Shown here: positions 1 through 6,658 of the stretch, one piece after another
Layout of the letters: each line of letters starts with the position of its first letter
How positions within the stretch are numbered: position 1 is the stretch's first letter
Virus record (IMG/VR): IMGVR_UViG_3300033153_002660
Coordinates: 1 to 23,574 of that record
Source: a virus
DNA length: 23,574 nucleotides
Direction: 5' to 3' (one strand)
Translations under genes and position numbers: made by a program
Notes under the pieces: model-generated
The model's database searches: none
What the model was told of the DNA's origin: nothing
What the model saw: only the letters and a program-made list of their open reading frames with translations

Positions 1-1067
1 ATAACCCGACTGAAGGAATAGATAGTGGAGAACGAAAAGATATTACAACTGTTAGTACAGGTTGGCACTCATATACCTTTAACGCTACAGGTCGAGGATG
101 GGTAACTGGTAGCTACGCACAGTTGGGACTTAGAGAGGGACATGATGTTCAAGATGTAGCTATTACTACTACGGGTTCTCTTCGTAGATCTGGTCTTACT
201 TATGATGAAGTGGGGGGAACAAATGAACCTTATCTTGATGTAACAACAGCGGCTGGCGGCGAAACAGTAACTCTTACAAAAGTATCTACAAATTATTCAG
301 GACTTAATCTAAATGAAGCCTTCGGCCTTAATAGTCTTGCTTTAGTTTACACAGGAAAGACACTAACTGCTACTATCAACGAAATTATTACTTTAATAAA
401 AACAGCACTATCTTTTACAGGAAAGTCAGTAGATACTTTTATTGCCGAGACTATCCTTCTAGTAAAACAAAGTCTTGCCTTTACAGGGAAAACTCTTAAT
501 ATTTTTACAACGGAGTTAATAAATCTAGTAAAAGTTTCCTTAACCTATACAGGGCTTAACTTAGATGCTTTTGTCGGTAGTATAGTTAACCTTACAAAAG
601 GAACGTTAGCTTTCATAGGAAAGACTCTATACCTAAACGATCTTGTTTCATTTGCTAAAGCAAGTCTAGTTTTTACAGGAAGGGTTTTATTTTTTAGTAT
701 ATTATTAAACCTAGCTAAATTAAGTTTATCGATCACAGGAAAGACTCTATACACCGCTTACACGCTTTCTCTTACACTAACATCGCTTACTTTCACAGGA
801 GGAAGTCTTCTTCTAAACGAATTACTTAATTTAGCGAGGAAGACTGTATCCTTTACAGGTAAAAGTCTTAATATATTAGAAGGAAACGTAATCCTCTTTA
901 CAAGAGGTATTCTATCCTTTACGGGAAAAGCCTTCAGTACTTTTACATCAGAGACTATTATATTAAGCAAGGCTTCGTTAGTATTCACAGGTAAGCTTAT
1001 TTTAGGTCTTGGCGCTGCTTTACAGCGAGGTCTTAGAAAACTAGGCCAAGCTCAATCACAGAAATAA
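1..1067 (+). CDS. Fibre-like virion protein with ~22-residue repeats (5' end outside window)
   Basis: The reading frame is open from the left edge to a TAA at 1065-1067, so the gene begins upstream; the TTG at 123 is only an internal codon. The visible N-terminal part has the pattern W-x-x-Y-x-FN-x-x-G, then GHDV and an EPYLDV motif, and resembles the C-terminal domain of the protein at 13640-15001. I infer a beta-sandwich domain of the kind found in phage fibres. After it come about eleven degenerate repeats of 20-22 residues with the core L-x-F-TGK-x-L followed by a hydrophobic stretch ending in K/R. The C-terminus is short and basic. A virion surface or tail-associated role fits the domain and the structural neighbourhood, but no exact family name can be given. 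No enzyme motif is visible. Confidence 0.7.
   Translation, partial: NPTEGIDSGERKDITTVSTGWHSYTFNATGRGWVTGSYAQLGLREGHDVQDVAITTTGSLRRSGLTYDEVGGTNEPYLDVTTAAGGETVTLTKVSTNYSGLNLNEAFGLNSLALVYTGKTLTATINEIITLIKTALSFTGKSVDTFIAETILLVKQSLAFTGKTLNIFTTELINLVKVSLTYTGLNLDAFVGSIVNLTKGTLAFIGKTLYLNDLVSFAKASLVFTGRVLFFSILLNLAKLSLSITGKTLYTAYTLSLTLTSLTFTGGSLLLNELLNLARKTVSFTGKSLNILEGNVILFTRGILSFTGKAFSTFTSETIILSKASLVFTGKLILGLGAALQRGLRKLGQAQSQK
270..1005 (+). repeat. Array of ~11 degenerate protein-coding repeats, 20-22 codons each
   Basis: Within the first gene, the motif F/Y-TGK (variants TGL, IGK, TGR, TGG) recurs every 20-22 residues, each time preceded by a small-L-x pattern and followed by a variable segment ending in L-x-K/R. 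At DNA level the units have diverged. The best conserved core is a version of TTTACAGGAAA, and one longer identical string, GGAAAGACTCTATAC, occurs near 618 and again near 738. Units five to eight are about two residues shorter than the others. This suggests an old amplification kept for structure, not a recent tandem duplication. Confidence 0.8.
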
Positions 1068-1079
1068 TCGAGGAACGAT

Positions 1080-1325
1080 ATGAAAATTTTTAAATTCTTT
1101 AAACGAAAAAAGAAGGAAAAGAAGGAAGGAAGAATACTTGAAACATCTTTCGGTGGACAGGAATTAATATCTAATCCACATCCTCCAATTGCTATAAAAC
1201 GAATGGAGAAAAGATTAGAGACTGTCGAAGGTATTCTTTTAACTCTTGATAAAAAACACCCAAAGAGGGAAGAGTTTAGACAAGCAGCGATAAGACTTAG
1301 AAGTAAATTAAAAGTAACTAAATAG
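1080..1325 (+). CDS. Small highly basic protein of unknown function
   Basis: An 81-residue protein starting at an ATG preceded by GAGGA with proper spacing. The N-terminus (residues 1-16) is a dense run of Lys, Arg and Phe. The C-terminal half (about 39-81) is charged and probably helical, with a heptad-like spacing around MEKRLETVEGILLTL. There are no cysteines, membrane segment or signal peptide. It starts 12 nt after the repeat-rich fibre-like gene. Its TAG stop is part of the TAGGAGG ribosome site of the next gene, so the two are probably translationally coupled. The family is not recognised. The charge would suit nucleic-acid or peptide binding, but that is only an inference. Confidence 0.6.
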   Translation: MKIFKFFKRKKKEKKEGRILETSFGGQELISNPHPPIAIKRMEKRLETVEGILLTLDKKHPKREEFRQAAIRLRSKLKVTK

Positions 1326-1337
1326 GAGGAAAGAACC

Positions 1338-1787
1338 ATGGCATGGGTAGCTTTTCATAAATGGAAACAAGGACAGTTGGACGGGGCTTCGCAGCCTAAC
1401 GCTCCGGTAGATTTTAATACAGATGATATTCGATTATTGCTAGTCAAATCTACTGCAGCCCCAACAGTAGCGACAGACGAAGATGTAGCGGATATAGTAG
1501 CAGCTTCAGGTGAAGTTACAGGTACAAATTATGCAAGGAAGACGTTAACAGGAGAAGCAATTACGCTTTCGGCAGGGACTATTACTTTCGACGCAAGCGA
1601 TCCATCGGCATACTCGCAGAGTTCTTCAGGATTTAACGACGCAAGGTATGCAGTACTTTATAAATACAACGCAGCTGATGCGTCAGCTCCTGTGATTGCT
1701 TACTATGATTTCGGGTCAAACAAGGGAAATGTATCTGGGACTCTAACATTGCAGTTCAGTGCTAGTGGAATCTTTACATTTGCTTAA
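1338..1787 (+). CDS. Phage virion protein of the MAWVAFHKWK type
   Basis: A 149-residue protein with a strong AGGAGG ribosome site. The sequence pattern (N-terminal AWVAFHKWK; DDIRLLLVKSTAAPT near residue 30; EVTGTNYARKTLTG near 60; RYAVLYKY near 105; a closing SGTLTLQFSASGIF) matches a small all-beta protein I recall from many tailed-phage structural modules, where it is usually left as a hypothetical or structural protein. The Ala/Thr/Ser-rich composition without membrane segments fits a capsid or tail surface protein. It lies directly before the cysteine-containing unknown gene at 1817. The precise virion position cannot be assigned from sequence. Confidence 0.7.
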   Translation: MAWVAFHKWKQGQLDGASQPNAPVDFNTDDIRLLLVKSTAAPTVATDEDVADIVAASGEVTGTNYARKTLTGEAITLSAGTITFDASDPSAYSQSSSGFNDARYAVLYKYNAADASAPVIAYYDFGSNKGNVSGTLTLQFSASGIFTFA

Positions 1788-1816
1788 ATCTTTAATCCCT
1801 AACGAAGGAGGGAACA

Positions 1817-2578
1817 ATGTACACAAAGTTATTTAATAAAAAGGGAATTTTACATGTTACGTCGATAGATAAAATTATTGGAGAGTTACTAAGTAACGGA
1901 GAGTTTAGTATTCAAGTTTCTGGAAGATTGGCTCCTAGTAATCCAAAAGGAGCTAGACAGATTCCTTGGATATTTATTAACGCAAACGTAAGGCATAAAT
2001 TTTGTTCTGTTTGGAACTCAGTCTATTGCGGAAAATTTAACCTGATTCCGACACACTGTAGATTTAACTGCTGGAAAACTGTAATTAAACCTAGAAATAT
2101 ACTAGAACTCTTCGATTGCTACAATGCCTTAAAAAGTTTAGACCTGCCCAGTAAGATAGGAATAGATGTACGAGATTATACATACGGAGCTTATGCAGGA
2201 TTTATCTATGCAGATAGTCTTGAGGAAGGAAAGAGATATTATCAATTAACTAGAAGGCAGATATCTAATAAAGTTCCTATTATCTTAAAACGAGGTTGTA
2301 CTGAAATGGAGAAACTTAAGCCTTCTAATACTTGGGATGATGTTTCAGTAGAAGAGCTTAGACTCGAAGAGCGTTTAAACGATCTATTTCAGTTTAACGA
2401 AATTAACTTCTACCAAGGCGGCTGGCTGATTCAGGAAATTAAAGAGCGTTGGATCAAACACAGTATTAAAATAGGCGATAAGTTTGCACAAGAGGCAGCT
2501 GAGAAGTTCTCTCTTAACCCTGATGTATGGAACAATCTTGTCGTATCAAGCGTCACTTATCACGATAAGGAGAACTAA
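1817..2578 (+). CDS. Cysteine-containing unknown protein, paralog A
   Basis: A 253-residue protein with a strong AAGGAGGG ribosome site. It is a clear paralog of the protein at 11162-12004. Shared blocks are C63-x-x-WN, then IP-x-x-C81-x3-C85-WK-x-VI, PSK-x-G-(I/V)-D-(I/V)-R at 111-119, Y-x-GFIYAD-x-LE-x-GKRYY at about 126-142, ILK-R/K-GC161TE-x-E, and a C-terminal TYH. Four cysteines (63, 81, 85, 161) align between the copies; the spacing from first to second is 18 residues in both, which suggests a metal site or disulfides. The family is not recognised, and no nuclease, methyltransferase or NTPase motif is visible. The ribosome site AAGGAG of the next gene lies in its last codons. Its place among virion genes suggests either a structural accessory or an inserted moron-like gene. 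Confidence 0.75.
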   Translation: MYTKLFNKKGILHVTSIDKIIGELLSNGEFSIQVSGRLAPSNPKGARQIPWIFINANVRHKFCSVWNSVYCGKFNLIPTHCRFNCWKTVIKPRNILELFDCYNALKSLDLPSKIGIDVRDYTYGAYAGFIYADSLEEGKRYYQLTRRQISNKVPIILKRGCTEMEKLKPSNTWDDVSVEELRLEERLNDLFQFNEINFYQGGWLIQEIKERWIKHSIKIGDKFAQEAAEKFSLNPDVWNNLVVSSVTYHDKEN

Positions 2579-2580
2579 TT

Positions 2581-2904
2581 ATGGCAACAGAAGTTCAATC
2601 TAAAGGAACGATTCAAATTACAGGAATAGCTGCTGATTGGGATTGGGGAACAGTGATGACTGACTTTCCAAATGATGTAAGACTTGCATCTATTACATTC
2701 GTTCCGGGAGCGGCTAATGATAAACTAATCGTTAAAGAAGATAGCGCTGCAGGAGCCGTTATTATGCACGCTTTATGTTTAGACACAGACGAGAAGATTA
2801 AATACTTCTACGGAACTAAACATTCTCCGTATGTAGACTTTAGCGATTGTATATTAAGCGCTGGGCATATGGTAATAATAGACCTCTGGTCGACTGGAGC
2901 GTAA
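2581..2904 (+). CDS. Small virion-associated protein (hypothetical)
   Basis: A 107-residue protein starting 2 nt after the TAA of paralog A, with its ribosome site AAGGAG inside that gene's end. The sequence reads as a compact beta protein: ITFVPGAANDKLIVKEDS near residues 38-55, then YFYGTKHSPYVDF and a final hydrophobic strand ending IIDLWSTGA. I recall similar short proteins from phage structural modules, but they have no standard name. There is no signal peptide or catalytic motif. A small decoration or tail protein is the best guess. It is the last gene before the lysis cassette. Confidence 0.6.
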   Translation: MATEVQSKGTIQITGIAADWDWGTVMTDFPNDVRLASITFVPGAANDKLIVKEDSAAGAVIMHALCLDTDEKIKYFYGTKHSPYVDFSDCILSAGHMVIIDLWSTGA

Positions 2905-2912
2905 AAAAAATT

Positions 2913-3095
2913 ATGGACTGGACTGACTATACTCAAGGCGGAATGGGTGCTGTTATAGGGTCTATTGTAACTGTTTTAGGTTTCAGACGTAGATTAGACG
3001 ACATAGAGAAGGATCACGAAAGTTTAAAGACAGAGACTCACGATATGTTTAAAGAAATTAGACGAGATATCAAGGAACTTTTAAAAAGGGGCTAA
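2913..3095 (+). CDS. Holin-like protein, one membrane segment plus coiled coil
   Basis: A 60-residue protein. The ATG at 2913 is preferred to the in-frame TTG at 2847, which would overlap the previous gene by 58 nt and has no ribosome site; upstream of 2913 there is a GGAG at 13 nt, a weak site. Residues 9-24 (glycine-rich, GAVIGSIVTVLGF) form one plausible membrane helix. Residues 25-58 are strongly charged with heptad-like spacing, so a cytoplasmic coiled coil is likely. It lies 2 nt before the endolysin gene, and the endolysin has no signal peptide, so a membrane protein that releases it is expected here. A holin or holin-accessory role is inferred from size, topology and position; the sequence itself does not match a named holin family. 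Confidence 0.6.
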   Translation: MDWTDYTQGGMGAVIGSIVTVLGFRRRLDDIEKDHESLKTETHDMFKEIRRDIKELLKRG

Positions 3096-3097
3096 CG

Positions 3098-3667
3098 ATG
3101 AAAATCTGTATAGATCCTGGTCACGGAGAAAGAGGTAAAGATACCGGCGCTGTCTATGACTTTGCAACTGAGGATGATATTAATCTAGCTATTGCACAAT
3201 ATCTTAATCTAATGCTCTATGGAAAAGACGTTCCTAAAAGTATAACAGCCTTTATGACCCGAACTAGAGATGAAAAAGTCTCACTTGCCCGTCGATGTGA
3301 ACTTGCTAAACTAGGAGAAGCTGATTGCTTTATCAGTATTCATTGTAACGCTTTTGAGGATCTAAGAGTAAGTGGAATAGAAATCTTTACAGAAAAATTA
3401 GCGAGTCCTGAATCTACAATCTTAGCCAAATTTGCGCTAAGGCAGCTTTTACTTATGTTTCCTGAAAAATACAATAGAGGAATAAAAAAAGCTAATTATA
3501 CAGTATTAGTCGACACAAAAAATATTCCGGCGATTCTCGTAGAGTGCGGTTTTTTAAGCAACCCTAAAGATCGATTTTTCCTAGTAGAGCCTGAAAATCA
3601 ATTAAAACTTGCTTTTGCGTTAAAGCACGCTGTGCTTAAATTTGCAAGGCATATGCACGAGGTCTAG
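3098..3667 (+). CDS. Endolysin: N-acetylmuramoyl-L-alanine amidase, Amidase_3 type
   Basis: A 189-residue zinc amidase that would cut the bond between N-acetylmuramic acid and the peptide stem of peptidoglycan. The whole protein is one Amidase_3 (AmiC/LytC-like) domain. It begins with ICIDPGHG, whose H9 is a predicted zinc ligand; E25 in the TEDDINLAIA stretch is the second; H82 in SIHCNA is the third; and E149 in ILVECGFLSN is the catalytic glutamate. The R-x-x-x-A pattern around RRCELA also fits. There is no signal peptide and no separate cell-wall-binding domain, so it should stay in the cytoplasm until the membrane is opened by the holin candidate just upstream. The ribosome site is AAGGGG; the start is 3 nt after the previous stop. 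Confidence 0.92.
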   Translation: MKICIDPGHGERGKDTGAVYDFATEDDINLAIAQYLNLMLYGKDVPKSITAFMTRTRDEKVSLARRCELAKLGEADCFISIHCNAFEDLRVSGIEIFTEKLASPESTILAKFALRQLLLMFPEKYNRGIKKANYTVLVDTKNIPAILVECGFLSNPKDRFFLVEPENQLKLAFALKHAVLKFARHMHEV

Positions 3668-3669
3668 TT

Positions 3670-4032
3670 ATGAAATTTACAGAACTTGCTATAAGGCCGG
3701 CGGGAAAGAATAGATGGCAGTTATTAAAACCTCTATACTGGTCTCGAAATAATAAAATTATTAAAGTTCCTAAAGACTTTATAACTGACTTTGCGTCAGT
3801 TCCAAGGATGTTTTGGAGTCTTATACCTCCCTGGGGCAGGTACGGAAAAGCGGCAATTCTGCATGATTTTCTCTACTTTGAGGGCAAACTAAATAGATTA
3901 TCTTGCGATAAGGAATTTCTAATCGCAATGAAATATTTAAATGTTCCTTTCTATAAATACATAGTTATGTATAGATGTGTTAGACTCTTCGGAAAGCGTG
4001 CTTGGGATTATTATAGAGAAAAGAGAGGCTAG
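3670..4032 (+). CDS. DUF1353-family phage protein
   Basis: A 120-residue protein with the family's diagnostic parts: IKVPKDFITDFASVPR at residues 31-46 and AAILHDFLY at 61-69, followed by a helical C-terminus rich in Tyr and Arg. DUF1353 proteins are common in tailed phages and are often found near lysis or tail genes; their function is not established. The conserved H-D pair suggests a catalytic or metal site, which is inference. It starts 3 nt after the endolysin stop with a GAGG ribosome site. Its TAG stop is the first three bases of the palindrome that precedes terL. Confidence 0.85.
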   Translation: MKFTELAIRPAGKNRWQLLKPLYWSRNNKIIKVPKDFITDFASVPRMFWSLIPPWGRYGKAAILHDFLYFEGKLNRLSCDKEFLIAMKYLNVPFYKYIVMYRCVRLFGKRAWDYYREKRG

Positions 4033-4060
4033 ATTTTATTGAAATTTTCATTGAAATCTA
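4030..4060. repeat. Palindrome family, copy 1, directly before terL
   Basis: A 31-bp inverted repeat: left arm TAGATTTTATTGA, five-base centre AATTT, right arm TCATTGAAATCTA. The arms pair except for one mismatch and one position that is G-U in RNA. It overlaps the stop codon of the DUF1353 gene and ends 8 nt before the terL ATG, leaving no room for a Shine-Dalgarno sequence. Three near-identical copies occur at 10574, 15013 and 19715. Confidence 0.85.
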
Positions 4061-4068
4061 ATTAAATT

Positions 4069-5649
4069 ATGACTGACGAACGATTGATAATCGAAAATAT
4101 GTTTATGATAGTGAGTAAGGAAAAGGAGGATATTCCTTTCACACTAAACGAAACTCAACAAGCTCTTGATACTAACATGACGGGTCGAGACATTATTCCG
4201 AAAGCTCGGCAAGAAGGAGTATCGTCTTATATTCTAGCTCTTTTTTTAGTCCGATGTCTACATATTCAAAACACAAGGGCTGTTGTAATTAGTCATGATC
4301 AAGAATCTACTGAAAAGTTATTTAAGAAGGTAAAGTACTACTTAGACACGATTCGAGGCCCGAAAGCAGTCTTAGAGACAAGTTCTAAACGAGAGTTAAC
4401 GTTTCCTAAAACAAATTCTGTTTTCTACATCGGAACTGCCGGTGCTCGTAAATTCGGCCGAGGCGACACAATTACAGACTTGCATTGTTCAGAAGTCGCT
4501 TTCTGGGAAAATCCTAAAGAACTAACTTCAGGACTTTTTCAGTCTGTTCCTCGCTCCGGTACAATCCTGTTAGAAAGTACAGGAAACGGAAAGAACTGGT
4601 TTCATAAAAGAACTATGAAGGCATACGAAGGTAAAGGTAGATATCGTTGTCATTTCTTCAACTGGCAAAACTTCAATGAGTACGATCTTAAACTAACTGA
4701 AAGCGAAAAGAAACATATTTTAGATACACTAGACCCTGAAATGGAAGAAGTAAATCTATACGAGAATAATTTACTAACTCTAGGACAAATTCAATTTAGA
4801 AGGGAGAAACTAGAGGAGCTTGATTATGATTTAGAACTCTTCAAGCAAGAATATCCGATGACTATCGAAGAATGTTTTAAATCTACAGGTCGAAGTGTCT
4901 TCTATAAAGTTTGGTATCAGAAATCTAAAGCCTGGCAAAAGCAGTCTCTCGAACTCTCAACACTCGCCGGGCACCCTAAAGTAGACCTACACTATATAAT
5001 CGGAGCTGATGTAGGCGGCGGGGTAAGACTCGATAATTCTGTAATCGAGGTAGTTTGTCTCGAGACTGGAGAACAGGTAGTTGAGTGGGTTTCAAACATA
5101 GTACCTCCTGATGCCTTCGCTAAAAGTATTGCAAACCTTGGAAACTTATACAACAATGCATATATTGTAGTTGAAGCTAACAGTCATGGAATCTTGACAT
5201 TAAGCGAACTTCGAGGTACTTATCCTACATACTTAATACATAAGAAAAACGTAAATACTGCTGATAGAGATAGCGAGTTACTCCGTTACGGACTTTTACA
5301 AACAAGTAGAACAAAACCTTTATCGATAGGTCTACTTAGAAAATTACTGATAGACACAATTAAGATACACAGTCCGTTACTAAGGGATGAATTAGACACC
5401 TTTATTGAAAATGATGGCAAGTTAGAGGCCGAAGAAGGATGCTTTGACGACAGAGTTATGGCTATGGCCGCCCTTGCTTACGGCTTTGAACGAGGTGGAT
5501 TATTAGTAGACAGCGCTCCAAGACAAAGATCAACTGTTAATGATCCTTTTAGCCTTGACGCAATTATAAAGGAATTATCGGGTAGAGGTCGAAACTTCCC
5601 CATAAAACCACAAGTAGGTAACTATGCAAATTTTATATCTAGCAACTAA
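4069..5649 (+). CDS. terL: Terminase large subunit (DNA-packaging ATPase/nuclease)
   Basis: A 526-residue packaging motor that pumps DNA into the procapsid and cuts it. The ATPase half shows a phage-type Walker A, KARQEGVSS, at about 45-53, a Walker B with its catalytic glutamate in ITDLHCSE at 135-142, and a coupling motif LLESTGNG at 167-174. The nuclease half (RNase H-like) shows IGADVGGG with D314, VVEANSHG with E369, and CFDDRV with D460/D461. The length is normal for the family. No small terminase subunit lies in the window. The start has no visible Shine-Dalgarno sequence because the palindrome ends 8 nt upstream. The 3' end overlaps the PurD-like gene by 26 nt. Confidence 0.95.
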   Translation: MTDERLIIENMFMIVSKEKEDIPFTLNETQQALDTNMTGRDIIPKARQEGVSSYILALFLVRCLHIQNTRAVVISHDQESTEKLFKKVKYYLDTIRGPKAVLETSSKRELTFPKTNSVFYIGTAGARKFGRGDTITDLHCSEVAFWENPKELTSGLFQSVPRSGTILLESTGNGKNWFHKRTMKAYEGKGRYRCHFFNWQNFNEYDLKLTESEKKHILDTLDPEMEEVNLYENNLLTLGQIQFRREKLEELDYDLELFKQEYPMTIEECFKSTGRSVFYKVWYQKSKAWQKQSLELSTLAGHPKVDLHYIIGADVGGGVRLDNSVIEVVCLETGEQVVEWVSNIVPPDAFAKSIANLGNLYNNAYIVVEANSHGILTLSELRGTYPTYLIHKKNVNTADRDSELLRYGLLQTSRTKPLSIGLLRKLLIDTIKIHSPLLRDELDTFIENDGKLEAEEGCFDDRVMAMAALAYGFERGGLLVDSAPRQRSTVNDPFSLDAIIKELSGRGRNFPIKPQVGNYANFISSN

Positions 5650-6658
5650 TAACGACGGTACGGGAGTTGCTCATCAGTTAGAAAGAGAAGGAAATGGCGT
5701 TAAAGCTTTTATTCAACATGATTCTGTTTCTGGTACAGGAATTATAGATAGAGTAGACTCTTGGCGAGACTACATCAGTAGCGTTAATTTTGTAGTATCT
5801 ACTCATATGAGTTTTGCTAGGCACGAAAAGATTTTCAAAGACCTAGGAAAACCTTTTATAGGTTGTTCTCAATTTGGGAATTTGTTATTGACTACGAAAC
5901 GAGATAGCTTTCTATCTACCTATAACATTCCAAACGACGATAATTTACATATGTCGTACATGCTACACGGCTTCTTTAACGGACAGGATTGGGTAAGACC
6001 TCTAGTTTTAAGCAATCTTTACGATAAGTTACTTCCTGAAAACTTAGGTATAACATGCGACAATACAGGAATTGTATTAAAGTCTATTAAATACGAACCT
6101 CCTTTTATTGAAAGCATTTCAAAAGGATTGAGAAAACTAGGACTTCGTGATTTAGTCTCAATTTCTTTTAACGAAAATTACGAAGTTCGCCAGATTATCT
6201 GCGGACTTCTTCCTGTTGTTACGTATGGCATTATAGAAGGTATGCAGTCTTCACTAACGGATATTCTCTTCAATGTTGCTCAAGGTACAGCAACTGAGAT
6301 TGACTTTTCTGAAGATTATGTTGTAGGTGTAAAGCTAACCGTCCCTCCTTGGCCGTACAGAAGCGGGGCTGATTTCAACCTAGACCCACTGGAAATCCTA
6401 GGTTTAAACGATGAAAACTTAAAACATATAGCACTCTGCGGTGTAATCAAGGAAGGTGATAGATACTTCGCAGATTGCACAAACGGAAATACTATGTATG
6501 TTACAGCTCACGGAAGACATTTACACGAAGCACAAAGAAGGGTATATCGAACCTTGAAGAATATATCAATTAGCTATAAACAATATCGAGTTGGAGTAGG
6601 GGACGATGTTGAAATACTTCAACAAGATCATATAAGGAAAATTATACATGGCGTATAA
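5624..6658 (+). CDS. PurD-like ATP-grasp protein, apparently missing part of the ATP-binding domain
   Basis: A 344-residue protein that resembles phosphoribosylamine-glycine ligase (PurD). The N-terminal domain begins ILYLATNNDGTG-x-AHQLEREG. Residues 54-103 resemble the preATP-grasp segment ending in a STYNIP motif. Residues 115-160 match the GFFNGQDWVRP...DNTGIVLK part of the ATP-grasp fold. Residues 238-330 match the PurD C-terminal domain, with PPWPY, CGV, TNGNTMYVTAHG and HEAQRRVYRTL. Cellular PurD is about 430 residues. Here only about ten residues separate the STYNIP motif from the GFFNG part, where PurD carries its ATP-binding subdomain, so ATP binding may be lost. It overlaps terL by 26 nt and the portal gene by 11 nt, which ties its expression to packaging. 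The substrate and role are unknown. Confidence 0.7.
   Translation: MQILYLATNNDGTGVAHQLEREGNGVKAFIQHDSVSGTGIIDRVDSWRDYISSVNFVVSTHMSFARHEKIFKDLGKPFIGCSQFGNLLLTTKRDSFLSTYNIPNDDNLHMSYMLHGFFNGQDWVRPLVLSNLYDKLLPENLGITCDNTGIVLKSIKYEPPFIESISKGLRKLGLRDLVSISFNENYEVRQIICGLLPVVTYGIIEGMQSSLTDILFNVAQGTATEIDFSEDYVVGVKLTVPPWPYRSGADFNLDPLEILGLNDENLKHIALCGVIKEGDRYFADCTNGNTMYVTAHGRHLHEAQRRVYRTLKNISISYKQYRVGVGDDVEILQQDHIRKIIHGV

Noticed and set aside
270-1005. The repeat array as a CRISPR or other DNA repeat array
   Set aside because: The period is in codons, the DNA of the units is diverged, and the frame stays open throughout, so the repetition is at protein level.
123-1067. TTG at 123 as the start of the first gene
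   Set aside because: The frame is open to the left edge, the domain it would cut through continues upstream, and there is no ribosome site before the TTG.
2847-2912. TTG at 2847 as the start of the holin-like gene
   Set aside because: It would overlap the preceding gene by 58 nt, has no ribosome site, and the added residues are the out-of-frame reading of that gene's end. The ATG at 2913 gives a sensible membrane protein.
4030-4060. Palindromes as intrinsic terminators
   Set aside because: The stems are almost pure A/T and are not followed by a T run, so they would terminate poorly.
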